Assembly: GCA_030146445.1 (NCBI GenBank) | Contig: JASLBT010000348.1 | Span: 1-5,528, forward strand | DNA from: Segetibacter sp. | GTDB taxonomy: Bacteria > Bacteroidota > Bacteroidia > Chitinophagales > Chitinophagaceae | DNA length: 5,528 nucleotides | Direction of reading: 5' to 3' | Shown here: positions 1 to 5,527 of the stretch, in pieces | Numbering within the stretch: position 1 is the stretch's first letter | Layout of the letters: every line of letters begins with the position of its first letter | Made by a program: the position numbers and the translations under genes | Notes under the pieces: generated by a model | Databases searched by the model: none | Told to the model about the DNA's origin: nothing | What the model saw: the letters and a program-made list of their open reading frames with translations, nothing else

Positions 1-2
1 AG

Positions 3-602
3 CTGGCTGTAAAGCAGGCCGACGTTGCCATCGAATTTACCAGTCCGCACAGTGCAGCAGACAACATCAGGAAGTGTATCGGGGCTGGGGTACCGGTGGT
101 AAGCGGTTCCACCGGTTGGCTGGCACAGTGGAACGAAGTGAAAACATTTTGTGAAAACAAGGGGGGCACTTTAGTTTATGCAAGTAATTATAGCATTGGG
201 GTGAACTTGTTCTTCGAATTGAACAGTTTCCTCGCCCAACTTATGGCGCCCTACGCTGAATACGAGGTAAGCCTGGAGGAGATTCACCATACAGAGAAAA
301 AAGATGCTCCGAGCGGTACAGCAATTACGCTTGCCGAACAAGTGTTAAAACACATCGCAAGAAAGAAGGAATGGGTTAACGCTCCGGGAACGAATCCCGA
401 AGACCTGTTGATCACCAGTAAGCGGATCGATCCCGCACCGGGCACACATAGTATAAAGTACAGTTCCGAAATCGACGATATTGAGATTATTCATACTGCC
501 CATAGCCGCCAAGGGTTCGCCGGCGGCGCGGTCCTGGCTGCTGAATTTGTACACGGCAAAAAGGGTATTTTTACCATGAAAGATGTACTAGGGATCAGTT
601 GA
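3..602 (+). CDS. dapB: 4-hydroxy-tetrahydrodipicolinate reductase, 5'-truncated by window edge
   Basis: Cytoplasmic NAD(P)H-dependent reductase of the lysine/meso-diaminopimelate pathway, reducing the DapA product to tetrahydrodipicolinate. The open frame enters from the left edge; 199 residues are visible, so about 40 N-terminal residues, including the GxxGxxG dinucleotide loop, are missing (the family is usually about 240-270 residues). What is seen: DVAIEFTSPHSA, then VSGSTGW (family form GTTG), then the signature EEIHHTEKKDAPSGTA. In that signature the first His of HH and the Lys three residues after the second His match the catalytic His159 and Lys163 of the E. coli enzyme, and SGT is the substrate-binding loop. 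SRQGFAGGAV near the C-terminus is also typical. An in-frame GTG at 96 is internal to conserved sequence and is not the start. The stop TGA lies within a GTTGA tandem array. Identification is secure; only the start is unseen. Confidence 0.96.
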   Translation: MAVKQADVAIEFTSPHSAADNIRKCIGAGVPVVSGSTGWLAQWNEVKTFCENKGGTLVYASNYSIGVNLFFELNSFLAQLMAPYAEYEVSLEEIHHTEKKDAPSGTAITLAEQVLKHIARKKEWVNAPGTNPEDLLITSKRIDPAPGTHSIKYSSEIDDIEIIHTAHSRQGFAGGAVLAAEFVHGKKGIFTMKDVLGIS

Positions 603-642
603 TTCGTTGAGAAGTTGACAAGTTGAAAGGTTGACGGGTTAT
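598..642 (+). repeat. Period-8 GTTGA tandem array overlapping the dapB stop
   Basis: GTTGA begins at 598, 606, 614, 622 and 630, exactly every 8 bases, with a decayed unit (GTTAT) at 638 and another GTTG at 644. The last three bases of each unit vary (TTC, GAA, CAA, AAG, CGG). The first unit contains the dapB stop codon TGA. From general knowledge, GTTGA-type strings of this sort are scattered through intergenic DNA of many Bacteroidota; no function is known to me. Confidence 0.8.
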
Positions 643-672
643 GGTTGCCCATCGCAAGTCCCTTTCCATCCG

Positions 673-749
673 CAATTCGTAAGCCGTAGCTAATTCGTAA
701 TTCGCTAATTTGTAATCCGCCAATCCGGAGTCCGCTAATCAAGATTCGC
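673..749. repeat. Period-15 AATTCG-type tandem array overlapping the dehydrogenase 3' end
   Basis: Units of 15 bases start at 690 (CTAATTCGTAATTCG), 705 (CTAATTTGTAATCCG), 720 (CCAATCCGGAGTCCG) and 735 (CTAATCAAGATTCGC), with a shorter related copy at 673-686. Each unit is itself a rough doubling of a 7-8-base TAATTCG-like element. The unit at 735 supplies the TAG stop and last codons of the minus-strand dehydrogenase. Because 15 is a multiple of three, units 705 and 690 place further in-frame TAG codons downstream. Similar AATTCG strings are familiar from Bacteroidota intergenic regions. No stem-loop followed by a T-run that would mark a terminator is visible here. Confidence 0.75.
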
Positions 750-1676
750 CAACATATCCGCTGTCATCATCTGCAGATCATAATCCGGCTTCCAGTTCCA
801 ATCTTTGCGTGCAACACTATCGTCGATACTTTGCGGCCAGCTTTCCGCGATGTCCTGCCTGGAGTCCGGCTTATACTTGATTGTAAACTCAGGTATGTGT
901 TTTTTTATTTCTGCGGAGATCTCTTCAGGGGAAAAGCTCATGCCCGAAAGATTATAAGAGGTGCGCACCGAAATCTTTGCCGCAGGAGCTTCCATTAATT
1001 CGATTGTTGCCCTTATCGCATCGGGCATATACATCATGGGTAAGCGGGTGTCTTCTTTTAAAAAGCAGGTATATGTTTTCTCTTCGCGTGCCTGGTGAAA
1101 AATATCGACTGCATAATCCGTGGTGCCTCCACCTGGCGACGACTTATAACTGATCAACCCGGGATAACGGAGGCTTCTTACATCTACGCCATACCTTTTA
1201 TTGTAATAATTGCACCAGAACTCACCAGCATATTTACTGATGCCATACACCGTTATGGGTTCGATGATGGTATGCTGAGGACAATTGACTTTGGGTGAGG
1301 TTGGACCAAACACCGCGATGCTGCTCGGCCAATAGACCTTTTTTATCTGTTCTTCCCTGGCGATATCCAGCACGTTTAATAAGCCCTGCATATTCAGGTT
1401 CCAGGCCAGGGTAGGATTTTTCTCACCGGTTGCACTAAGAATGGCGGCCAGCAGGTAGATCTGTGTAAAGTTCTGCCGGATCACCTGCACGTGCAGCATT
1501 TCCTTATTCATAACATCAATCCCTACATACGGGCCGGTTCCCCTTAAAAGGTGGTTCTCTTCTCTAAGATCGGACGCTACCACGTTGTTATTGCCATATA
1601 TTCTCCGTAGCGCAAGGGTAAGCTCCACGCCTATCTGCCCGGAGGCACCAATCACCAGTATTTTTTCTTTGCTCAT
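735..1676 (-). CDS. NAD-dependent epimerase/dehydratase family protein, probable SDR-type L-threonine 3-dehydrogenase
   Basis: A 313-residue extended short-chain dehydrogenase, predicted to oxidise L-threonine to 2-amino-3-oxobutyrate with NAD+ in the cytoplasm (normally followed by the Kbl ligase, not in this window). Visible: the nucleotide-binding GASGQIG at 10-16 right after the first strand; Asp36 at the end of strand 2, favouring NAD over NADP; the SSI segment at 118-120 providing the catalytic Ser; and YGISK at 144-148 with catalytic Tyr and Lys. The C-terminal part, with YNLSGMSFSPEE, KPDSRQDIAESWP and SIDDSVARKDWNW, is characteristic of the threonine-dehydrogenase branch, not of UDP-sugar epimerases. 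The ATG at 1676 is chosen because it places the Rossmann strand at the N-terminus and has a -7 box just upstream; the frame happens to stay open for 73 more codons of non-conserved sequence. No clear Shine-Dalgarno. The substrate is inferred from family resemblance; a nucleotide-sugar epimerase is the main alternative. Confidence 0.88.
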   Translation of the reverse strand: MSKEKILVIGASGQIGVELTLALRRIYGNNNVVASDLREENHLLRGTGPYVGIDVMNKEMLHVQVIRQNFTQIYLLAAILSATGEKNPTLAWNLNMQGLLNVLDIAREEQIKKVYWPSSIAVFGPTSPKVNCPQHTIIEPITVYGISKYAGEFWCNYYNKRYGVDVRSLRYPGLISYKSSPGGGTTDYAVDIFHQAREEKTYTCFLKEDTRLPMMYMPDAIRATIELMEAPAAKISVRTSYNLSGMSFSPEEISAEIKKHIPEFTIKYKPDSRQDIAESWPQSIDDSVARKDWNWKPDYDLQMMTADMLANLD

Positions 1677-1699
1677 GTTGGGTATTGAGACCAGCCTTG

Positions 1700-1707
1700 C
1701 AAAAATA
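1700..1707 (-). promoter_or_regulatory. Candidate Bacteroidota -7 box (TATTTTTG) for the dehydrogenase gene
   Basis: Read on the minus strand this is TATTTTTG, a full match to TAnnTTTG, the Bacteroidota sigma-A -7 element. It lies 23 bases before the ATG at 1676, giving a leader of roughly 15-20 nt. No convincing TTG -33 element is seen about 19 bases further upstream, so this rests on one box. It also supports the ATG at 1676 over the longer open frame. Confidence 0.5.
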
Positions 1708-1911
1708 CCAACCTGGATCGAATATACCTGCTCATTATCTTGTTGCCGTAAAAGTGAGTGACACAACAAAAGCCGGGTAAGGTTATTCTGCCCGTCCCCA
1801 AAAAAAGATGGCCCAGGCGGGCATAATAGCAAACACCTGATGCGGGTACAAACAGGATTATATTCGAGGGAAGTAATATTTCTTGTCGACGGCAAGCGCT
1901 AATTTCGGGGA

Positions 1912-2736
1912 ATGAATAAAGCATTTTTAACCGACCTGTTTTCCGGCCAGGATTACGATGACAAGCAATTTTTTCTCGTCTGTGGGCCATGTGTTGTTGA
2001 GGATGAGGCCCTGGTTATGGAGGTTGCAGAAAAGGTTTATACCATTTGTAAAAACCTGGGCATTCCGTACATGTTTAAAGCTTCGTATCGGAAGGCAAAC
2101 CGTACAAGCGCTTCGAGCTTTACCGGTATCGGTGATGAAGCTGCGATGGCGTTGATCAGGAAGACCGGGCAAACATATGGCCTGCCGACCACGAGTGATA
2201 TTCATGCCCACGATGAAGCCGCCCCGGCATCGAAATACATCGATGTATTACAAATACCTGCTTTTTTGTGCAGGCAGACCGACCTGTTAGTTGCGGCTGC
2301 CGAAACCGGCAAAGTAGTAAATGTGAAAAAGGGCCAGTTTGTAAGTGGAGAAGCAATGAAGTTTGCCGTAGACAAGATAAGAAAAGCAGGAAACGACAAA
2401 GTGTTGCTGACGGAAAGGGGTACCACTTTTGGCTACCAGGACCTGATCGTAGATTACCGGAACATTCCCATCATGCAGGCACACCAGGTTCCGGTTGTGA
2501 TGGATTGTACGCACAGCCTTCAACAACCCAATCAAACCAGTGGTGTTACCGGTGGCAACCCTCAAATGATTGAAACGGTGGCCAAGGCGGCAATTGCTGC
2601 AGGTGCCGAAGGGTTGTTCATAGAGACACACCCAAATCCGTCTGTCGCAAAAAGTGATGGGGCAAATATGTTGCGGCTCGACCTGCTCGAAAACCTTTTG
2701 GTGAAGCTCGTGAAACTGCGCAAGGCGGTGATCTGA
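1912..2736 (+). CDS. kdsA: 3-deoxy-8-phosphooctulonate synthase (Kdo-8-phosphate synthase)
   Basis: Cytoplasmic enzyme condensing phosphoenolpyruvate with arabinose-5-phosphate to Kdo-8-phosphate, the precursor of the LPS inner-core sugar Kdo. The protein has 274 residues, normal for the TIM-barrel DAHP/KDO8P synthase family. Motifs in order: CGPCVVED (24-31), FKASYRKANRTS (55-66), TSDIH (94-98), DVLQIPAFLCRQTDL (111-125), NVKKGQF (137-143), ERGTTFGY (168-175), DCTHSLQQP (198-206), GLFIETHPNP (234-243) and KSDG (247-250). Cys27, His201, Glu238 and Asp249 align with the metal ligands of the metal-dependent class (Aquifex type); E. coli has Asn in place of the Cys and a CDG motif where this protein has SDG. 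It is therefore inferred to be a metalloenzyme. The start is the first ATG upstream of the conserved core; there is no clear ribosome-binding site, and the only upstream -7-like sequence (TAATTTCG at 1900-1907) is too close to be persuasive. It is divergent from the dehydrogenase gene and convergent, with a 7-bp gap, to the AraC-family gene. Confidence 0.97.
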   Translation: MNKAFLTDLFSGQDYDDKQFFLVCGPCVVEDEALVMEVAEKVYTICKNLGIPYMFKASYRKANRTSASSFTGIGDEAAMALIRKTGQTYGLPTTSDIHAHDEAAPASKYIDVLQIPAFLCRQTDLLVAAAETGKVVNVKKGQFVSGEAMKFAVDKIRKAGNDKVLLTERGTTFGYQDLIVDYRNIPIMQAHQVPVVMDCTHSLQQPNQTSGVTGGNPQMIETVAKAAIAAGAEGLFIETHPNPSVAKSDGANMLRLDLLENLLVKLVKLRKAVI

Positions 2737-2747
2737 TCCCGGATCAG
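2733..2747. other. Palindrome holding the stop codons of both convergent genes
   Basis: CTGATCCCGGATCAG pairs 7+7 around one central base. The left arm contains the kdsA stop TGA (2734-2736) and the right arm contains the minus-strand AraC stop (TCA at 2744-2746, TGA when read on that strand). It could form a very small hairpin in either transcript, but there is no following T-run on either side, so a bidirectional intrinsic terminator is only weakly suggested. Confidence 0.5.
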
Positions 2748-3754
2748 GCATTGTACACCACCATACCGCCGCGGTAGGCCATCTCGCTGGGCAACATCCC
2801 AAACTCTTTGCGGAAGGTGTTTGCAAAATGACTAAGGTTGCAATAGCCAACCATGATGCCCACTTCCTTTATGGAGTACTTCGACAATGCCAGTAGTGAC
2901 TTTGCCTTTAGCATCCTGTTCTTCTGGTAATATTCGTAGATCGGTAAACCGTACAACGATTTAAAATCGGTTTTTAATTTTGTGGGGCTCATCGCCGAAA
3001 TCTTCGACAGTTCGATAATCGTTGGGGGATTGACCGAAAAGTCTTTTACAAGTAATGCTTCTACCCGCATGAGTCTGGCAATTTCGTCGTCGTTGTTTTT
3101 GAGTTTGGTGAAGAGCAGGTCTTTTTTGCTGTGAAGCTTCAAAATAAATTTCTCAATTAACAGCAGTACCCTGTTTTGTATGTAATTAAAACGAAGCGGG
3201 TGATTGATTTGCTCCAGCAGCAACTCGTTCAGGGTTACCCGGTATATGGTATCAATTGGGGCAATACTTTCATTTTTGATGAGAAACGAGAAGTACTGGC
3301 TCAGCACATGTTCGATTTCGGCCTTACCCAGTAACCTTGCCAGGTGTTCGCGGTTGAAGAAGAACTTCACGGAGCGTAGCGTAATTCCCGCGGGGAGCAG
3401 AAACGTGATGGGCTTTAATGTATCTGTAATTTTTACGGAAGTATGTACCAGGATGGCATTACGGTTCCTATGCTCTTTCTTAGCTATCGAGTGATTGTCG
3501 ACCTGGGCGTCGCTAAACTGAAGGCAAAAAGAATAGTCGGAACGAACCTCGTAAGAAAAGATAAAGTCTTCGTTCATAGAAGTCTCGGAAACCATCACCG
3601 TAATACCCAGCGGCAGGCGTTCTGCCCACACGAAACCCGTTCCTTTCGACTGAGGAATGGCGAAGCTGTTTCCCGGGGCCTTTGTGTTTAGCTCGGCAGC
3701 AAGGGACTGGCAGACTTCTACATAGTCAGCTTTACTTAGTTCAAAATTTATCAC
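2744..3754 (-). CDS. AraC/XylS-family transcriptional regulator (copy 1, GTG start)
   Basis: A 336-residue DNA-binding regulator. The C-terminal AraC domain is clear: first helix-turn-helix around 246-269 (IIELSKISAMSPTKLKTDF), the linking helix with YYQKNRMLKAKSLL around 275-288, and the second helix-turn-helix around 294-325 (SIKEVGIMVGYCNLSHF then FRKEFGMLPSEM). Residues 1-240 form an N-terminal domain with no family I can name, presumably the sensor or dimerisation part. The start is GTG at 3754; this N-terminus (MINFELSKADY) aligns with that of the neighbouring paralogue, and a perfect TATCTTTG box lies just upstream. It follows the paralogue by 37 bp on the same strand, so co-transcription plus an internal promoter is likely. 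Target genes and ligand are unknown. The family call is firm; the role is not. Confidence 0.93.
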   Translation of the reverse strand: MINFELSKADYVEVCQSLAAELNTKAPGNSFAIPQSKGTGFVWAERLPLGITVMVSETSMNEDFIFSYEVRSDYSFCLQFSDAQVDNHSIAKKEHRNRNAILVHTSVKITDTLKPITFLLPAGITLRSVKFFFNREHLARLLGKAEIEHVLSQYFSFLIKNESIAPIDTIYRVTLNELLLEQINHPLRFNYIQNRVLLLIEKFILKLHSKKDLLFTKLKNNDDEIARLMRVEALLVKDFSVNPPTIIELSKISAMSPTKLKTDFKSLYGLPIYEYYQKNRMLKAKSLLALSKYSIKEVGIMVGYCNLSHFANTFRKEFGMLPSEMAYRGGMVVYNA

Positions 3755-3776
3755 AGAATATAGTTGATTTCTTCAA

Positions 3777-3784
3777 CAAAGATA
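3777..3784 (-). promoter_or_regulatory. Candidate -7 box (TATCTTTG) between the two AraC-family genes
   Basis: Read on the minus strand this is TATCTTTG, a full TAnnTTTG match, in the 37-bp gap between the regulators and 22 bases before the GTG start at 3754. That would give a leader of about 15 nt and independent expression of the downstream regulator. No good -33 TTG is visible at the usual distance; the sequence there is the 3' end of the upstream regulator. Confidence 0.45.
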
Positions 3785-3791
3785 ATATCCA

Positions 3792-4799
3792 TCACCTGTT
3801 GTATAGTAAATCGCTGGGTAATTGATCGAACGACTTCTTAAATGCTTTGGCAAAGTTGCTCAGGTTACTAAAACCTACGTCGATACCCACATCCCTGACC
3901 GTATACTTTTGCGAAAGCAGCATGGCCTTTGCTTTATTCATACGTTGTTTTTGATAATATTGGTATATCGGAAGGCCATAAATTTCTTTGAAACTGTTTT
4001 TTAGTTTCGATGGACTCATCGCAGCCATGCGTGCAAGCTTTGCAATGCCAAGGGGCTCAACGGAGAAATCTTTCACGAGTTCAGCTTCGATTTTCTTTAG
4101 CCTGGTGATGTCTTCGTTACTCACCTTTACATCGAAGTGCATATCGCTCATCTTGTCGTTGATGCGCGTAAAAAACCGTTCAAGCAATAACATCACCCGG
4201 TTTTGCACAACCAGGCGTTCGTACGAGGGGTCTACATCAGGAGTTACAATTTCTGAAAGGATGCGTTTATATTCAACATCCATAGGCTCATAATTAAATG
4301 CGCTCATTTTCAGGCTCAGGTACTTCTTTATCATTCCACCCACACTTTCCATCCCGATAAAGTTGCTCATCCATTCTTTACTAAAGATAAAGTCAACTCC
4401 TTTTACTCTTGAATTTGCAGGCGTTATAAACAACCAGTCGAAGCGGGTACTTCCCAGGAAAACGGCTGATTTCGCGGGATTGACAATGGTTGGTACAGGC
4501 ATGGCCGTGAGCGCGGCTGTTCCATTTTCATCACCGCTGTCGGGGGTATAAACCTCATCAAACCGCAGCGAAAAGTAGTCTTCCTTTATCTTGGTTCGCT
4601 GGAAAGTAATATCCTTATGAACGGTATAGTCTGATATCAGGCCCTGCAAACCGTTGGAGAGCTGGATATATTTGAAGTAACCGGTTCCAATTTCGGGCGG
4701 GAGTGTTAATGTGTTGTCTTTAAGTTTGTGCTTAAATGTCTTTGCAAAAAATTGGAGAAGTTCTTCATAGTTGGTGTGGTCGTACTCAAGTTTTAACAA
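3792..4799 (-). CDS. AraC/XylS-family transcriptional regulator (copy 2, probable TTG start)
   Basis: A 335-residue regulator paralogous to the next gene downstream. The C-terminal AraC domain has its first helix-turn-helix at about 252-274 (IAKLARMAAMSPSKLKNSF) and second at about 300-331 (TVRDVGIDVGFSNLSNF then FDQLPSDL), joined by the YYQKQRMNKAKAMLL helix. The DNA-binding half is very like copy 1 (shared KDFSV, GLPIY, YYQK, RM-KAK), while the N-terminal 200 or so residues have diverged strongly. Start choice: the frame stays open to an ATG at 4949, but that would overlap the PspC gene by 127 bp. No ATG lies near the conserved N-terminus, whereas TTG at 4799 begins LLKLEYDHTNYEEL, which aligns residue for residue with the start of copy 1 (MINFELSKADYVEV) and gives nearly the same length. 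It begins 23 bp after the pspC stop, so a shared operon is likely. An imperfect -7 box (GATATTTG, minus strand, 4826-4833) overlaps the end of pspC. Confidence 0.9.
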   Translation of the reverse strand: MLKLEYDHTNYEELLQFFAKTFKHKLKDNTLTLPPEIGTGYFKYIQLSNGLQGLISDYTVHKDITFQRTKIKEDYFSLRFDEVYTPDSGDENGTAALTAMPVPTIVNPAKSAVFLGSTRFDWLFITPANSRVKGVDFIFSKEWMSNFIGMESVGGMIKKYLSLKMSAFNYEPMDVEYKRILSEIVTPDVDPSYERLVVQNRVMLLLERFFTRINDKMSDMHFDVKVSNEDITRLKKIEAELVKDFSVEPLGIAKLARMAAMSPSKLKNSFKEIYGLPIYQYYQKQRMNKAKAMLLSQKYTVRDVGIDVGFSNLSNFAKAFKKSFDQLPSDLLYNR

Positions 4800-4822
4800 C
4801 GGATTGGATTTTGGTTTTTCTG

Positions 4823-5044
4823 TTACAAATATCGGAGTGGATTTCGTTTTGCTGAATAGATATAATTTTTGATATTGATCCAAAAAGCAAGGATCATATA
4901 AACCAATACGGGAGAGCCCAGGGTTAGAAAAGAAATATAAATGAACCACATTCGAATGCGGCTCGTTGCAATGCCCATCTTCTCACCTATGAATGAGCAA
5001 ACACCAAAGGCCTGCAGTTCGATCATTCTTCTAAGCTTTTTCAT
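4823..5044 (-). CDS. PspC-domain small membrane protein
   Basis: A 73-residue protein matching a single PspC domain. After a basic N-terminus (MKKLRRM) comes the characteristic FGVCSFIGEKMGI at 13-25, corresponding to the family pattern G-V-C-G-G-[IL]-A-E-Y-[FL]-G, then SRIRMWFIY and one hydrophobic membrane segment at about 32-57 (FLTLGSPVLVYMILAFW), followed by a basic tail. PspC proteins in Enterobacteria sense envelope stress with PspB; the small stand-alone forms common in Bacteroidota have no established role that I can cite. The ATG at 5044 gives a standard PspC N-terminus. It is the first gene of a same-strand cluster with the two AraC-family regulators, so it may be co-regulated with them. 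The upstream region is shared divergently with the aconitase gene. Confidence 0.85.
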   Translation of the reverse strand: MKKLRRMIELQAFGVCSFIGEKMGIATSRIRMWFIYISFLTLGSPVLVYMILAFWINIKNYIYSAKRNPLRYL

Positions 5045-5082
5045 AGTAGTGCTTTCCCAATTTTGGTAACTTCAGCCTATCG

Positions 5083-5099
5083 CAATTTAGACAATTTAG
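5083..5099. repeat. Two-unit direct repeat CAATTTAG in the pspC/aconitase divergent spacer
   Basis: CAATTTAG occurs at 5083-5090 and again at 5092-5099, separated by one base (period 9). It lies 39 bases upstream of the pspC ATG. It could be a regulator-binding site or chance in AT-rich DNA. A full TAnnTTTG box for pspC is not visible; TAAATTGT and TAAATTGC, read on the minus strand from these repeats, are the closest. Confidence 0.3.
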
Positions 5100-5147
5100 C
5101 CGGGTAAACCGCAAAAAAACTCATTTCGCTTGAGCCTAGATTTCATA

Positions 5148-5155
5148 TAAATTTG
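5148..5155 (+). promoter_or_regulatory. Candidate -7 box (TAAATTTG) for the aconitase gene
   Basis: TAAATTTG fully matches TAnnTTTG and lies 37 bases before the ATG at 5193, implying a leader of about 30 nt. A TTG at 5130-5132 could be the -33 element, with a 15-base spacer that is somewhat shorter than the usual 17-23. Confidence 0.55.
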
Positions 5156-5192
5156 CATAACTTTTTTCTCACATTTAAATCTTCCTTACATC

Positions 5193-5426
5193 ATGGCTTT
5201 TGACATAGAAATGATAAAAGAGGTATATGCTGCATTGCCCGGAAAAATTAAACACGCGCGTAAAACAGTAGGCCGCCCATTAACTTTAGCTGAAAAGATC
5301 TTATATGCACACCTCCACACCGGTATGCAGGCAAAGTCTTTTGAAAGAGGGAGAGATTATGTTGATTTTGCACCAGACCGTGTTGCAATGCAAGATGCAA
5401 CACGGTCAGGTGCAAAATCAACATAA
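5193..5426 (+). CDS. Aconitate hydratase, N-terminal fragment interrupted by an inverted repeat
   Basis: Residues 1-70 are the N-terminus of a mitochondrial-type aconitase, the TCA-cycle 4Fe-4S enzyme isomerising citrate to isocitrate (full length about 750 residues in Bacteroidota). Recognisable parts are the N-terminal MAFDIEMIKEVY, GRPLTLAEKILYAHL (28-42) and RGRDYVDFAPDRVAMQDAT (52-70); the last is the conserved segment that continues as AQMA in intact enzymes. Here, after Thr70 (codon 5400-5402), the frame reads RSGAKST and stops at 5426 because the sequence turns back into an inverted copy of the gene's own codons. None of the Fe-S cysteines or active-site residues is present, so this fragment cannot be functional. 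The start is supported by the usual family N-terminus and by the TAAATTTG box upstream. The truncation is more likely a join artefact or contig end than a natural gene end; the true gene probably continues elsewhere in the genome. Confidence 0.85.
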   Translation: MAFDIEMIKEVYAALPGKIKHARKTVGRPLTLAEKILYAHLHTGMQAKSFERGRDYVDFAPDRVAMQDATRSGAKST

Positions 5427-5527
5427 TCTCTCCCTCTTTCAAAAGACTTTGCCTGCATTCCTGTGTGGAGGTGTGCATATAAGATCTTTTCAGCTAAAGT
5501 TAATGGACGACCTACGGTTTTACGCGC
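5256..5527. repeat. Near-perfect 132-bp inverted repeat with an 8-nt centre
   Basis: The left arm 5256-5387 and right arm 5396-5527 are reverse complements with no gaps and six mismatches (left-arm positions 5267, 5273, 5276, 5321, 5324 and 5375), that is 126/132 matching. The 8-base centre is ATGCAAGA at 5388-5395. The arm reaches the right edge of the window (5528 does not pair with 5255), so its true outer end is not established. The turn contains TGTTGCA (5381-5387) and its complement TGCAACA (5396-5402), the latter being native aconitase sequence, so the two sequences join at a 7-base microhomology. Confidence 0.95.
5396..5527 (-). pseudogene. Second, inverted aconitase fragment (codons 22-65)
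   Basis: Read on the minus strand from the right edge, this encodes residues 22-65 of the same aconitase N-terminus (ARKTVGRPLT through DYVDFAPDRVA) with an identical protein sequence. It then departs from aconitase into SCIATRSGAKST and reaches a stop at 5357-5359 inside the opposite arm. The upstream part lies beyond the window. The DNA differs from the left copy at six positions, all synonymous, so it is a diverged homologous copy. Either a second strain's gene was joined here or the genome carries a real inverted partial duplication. Confidence 0.8.

Noticed and set aside
491..742. An 83-residue minus-strand open frame across the dapB end and the repeats.
   Set aside because: Its N-terminal LRIGGLQISELRIS pattern is the translated AATTCG array and the rest is antisense to dapB. 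It is not a gene.
1789..1823. TGCCCG...CGGGCA inverted repeat with a 23-base interior, in the divergent spacer.
   Set aside because: A short 6-bp stem with a long loop, no T-run and no recognised leader motif; consistent with chance.
1677..1895. A 73-codon N-terminal extension of the threonine-dehydrogenase frame.
   Set aside because: It has no conserved features, the Rossmann fold starts immediately after the ATG at 1676, and a -7 box lies inside the extension. The open frame is fortuitous.
1900..1907. TAATTTCG as a -7 box for kdsA.
   Set aside because: One mismatch to TAnnTTTG and only 4 bases before the ATG, which would require a leaderless transcript; no properly spaced -33 element.
4800..4949. 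A 50-residue N-terminal extension of AraC copy 2 from the ATG at 4949.
   Set aside because: It lies mostly inside the pspC coding sequence in another frame and has no counterpart in the paralogue.
5248..5478. A 76-residue minus-strand open frame within the palindrome.
   Set aside because: It is in a different frame from the inverted aconitase copy and lies wholly in repeat arms; it is a shadow.
5256..5527. Palindrome as a transposon end, attenuator or retron-like structured RNA.
   Set aside because: Both arms are aconitase coding sequence with only synonymous differences. There is no transposase, reverse transcriptase or conserved RNA feature nearby, so a fold-back join explains it better.
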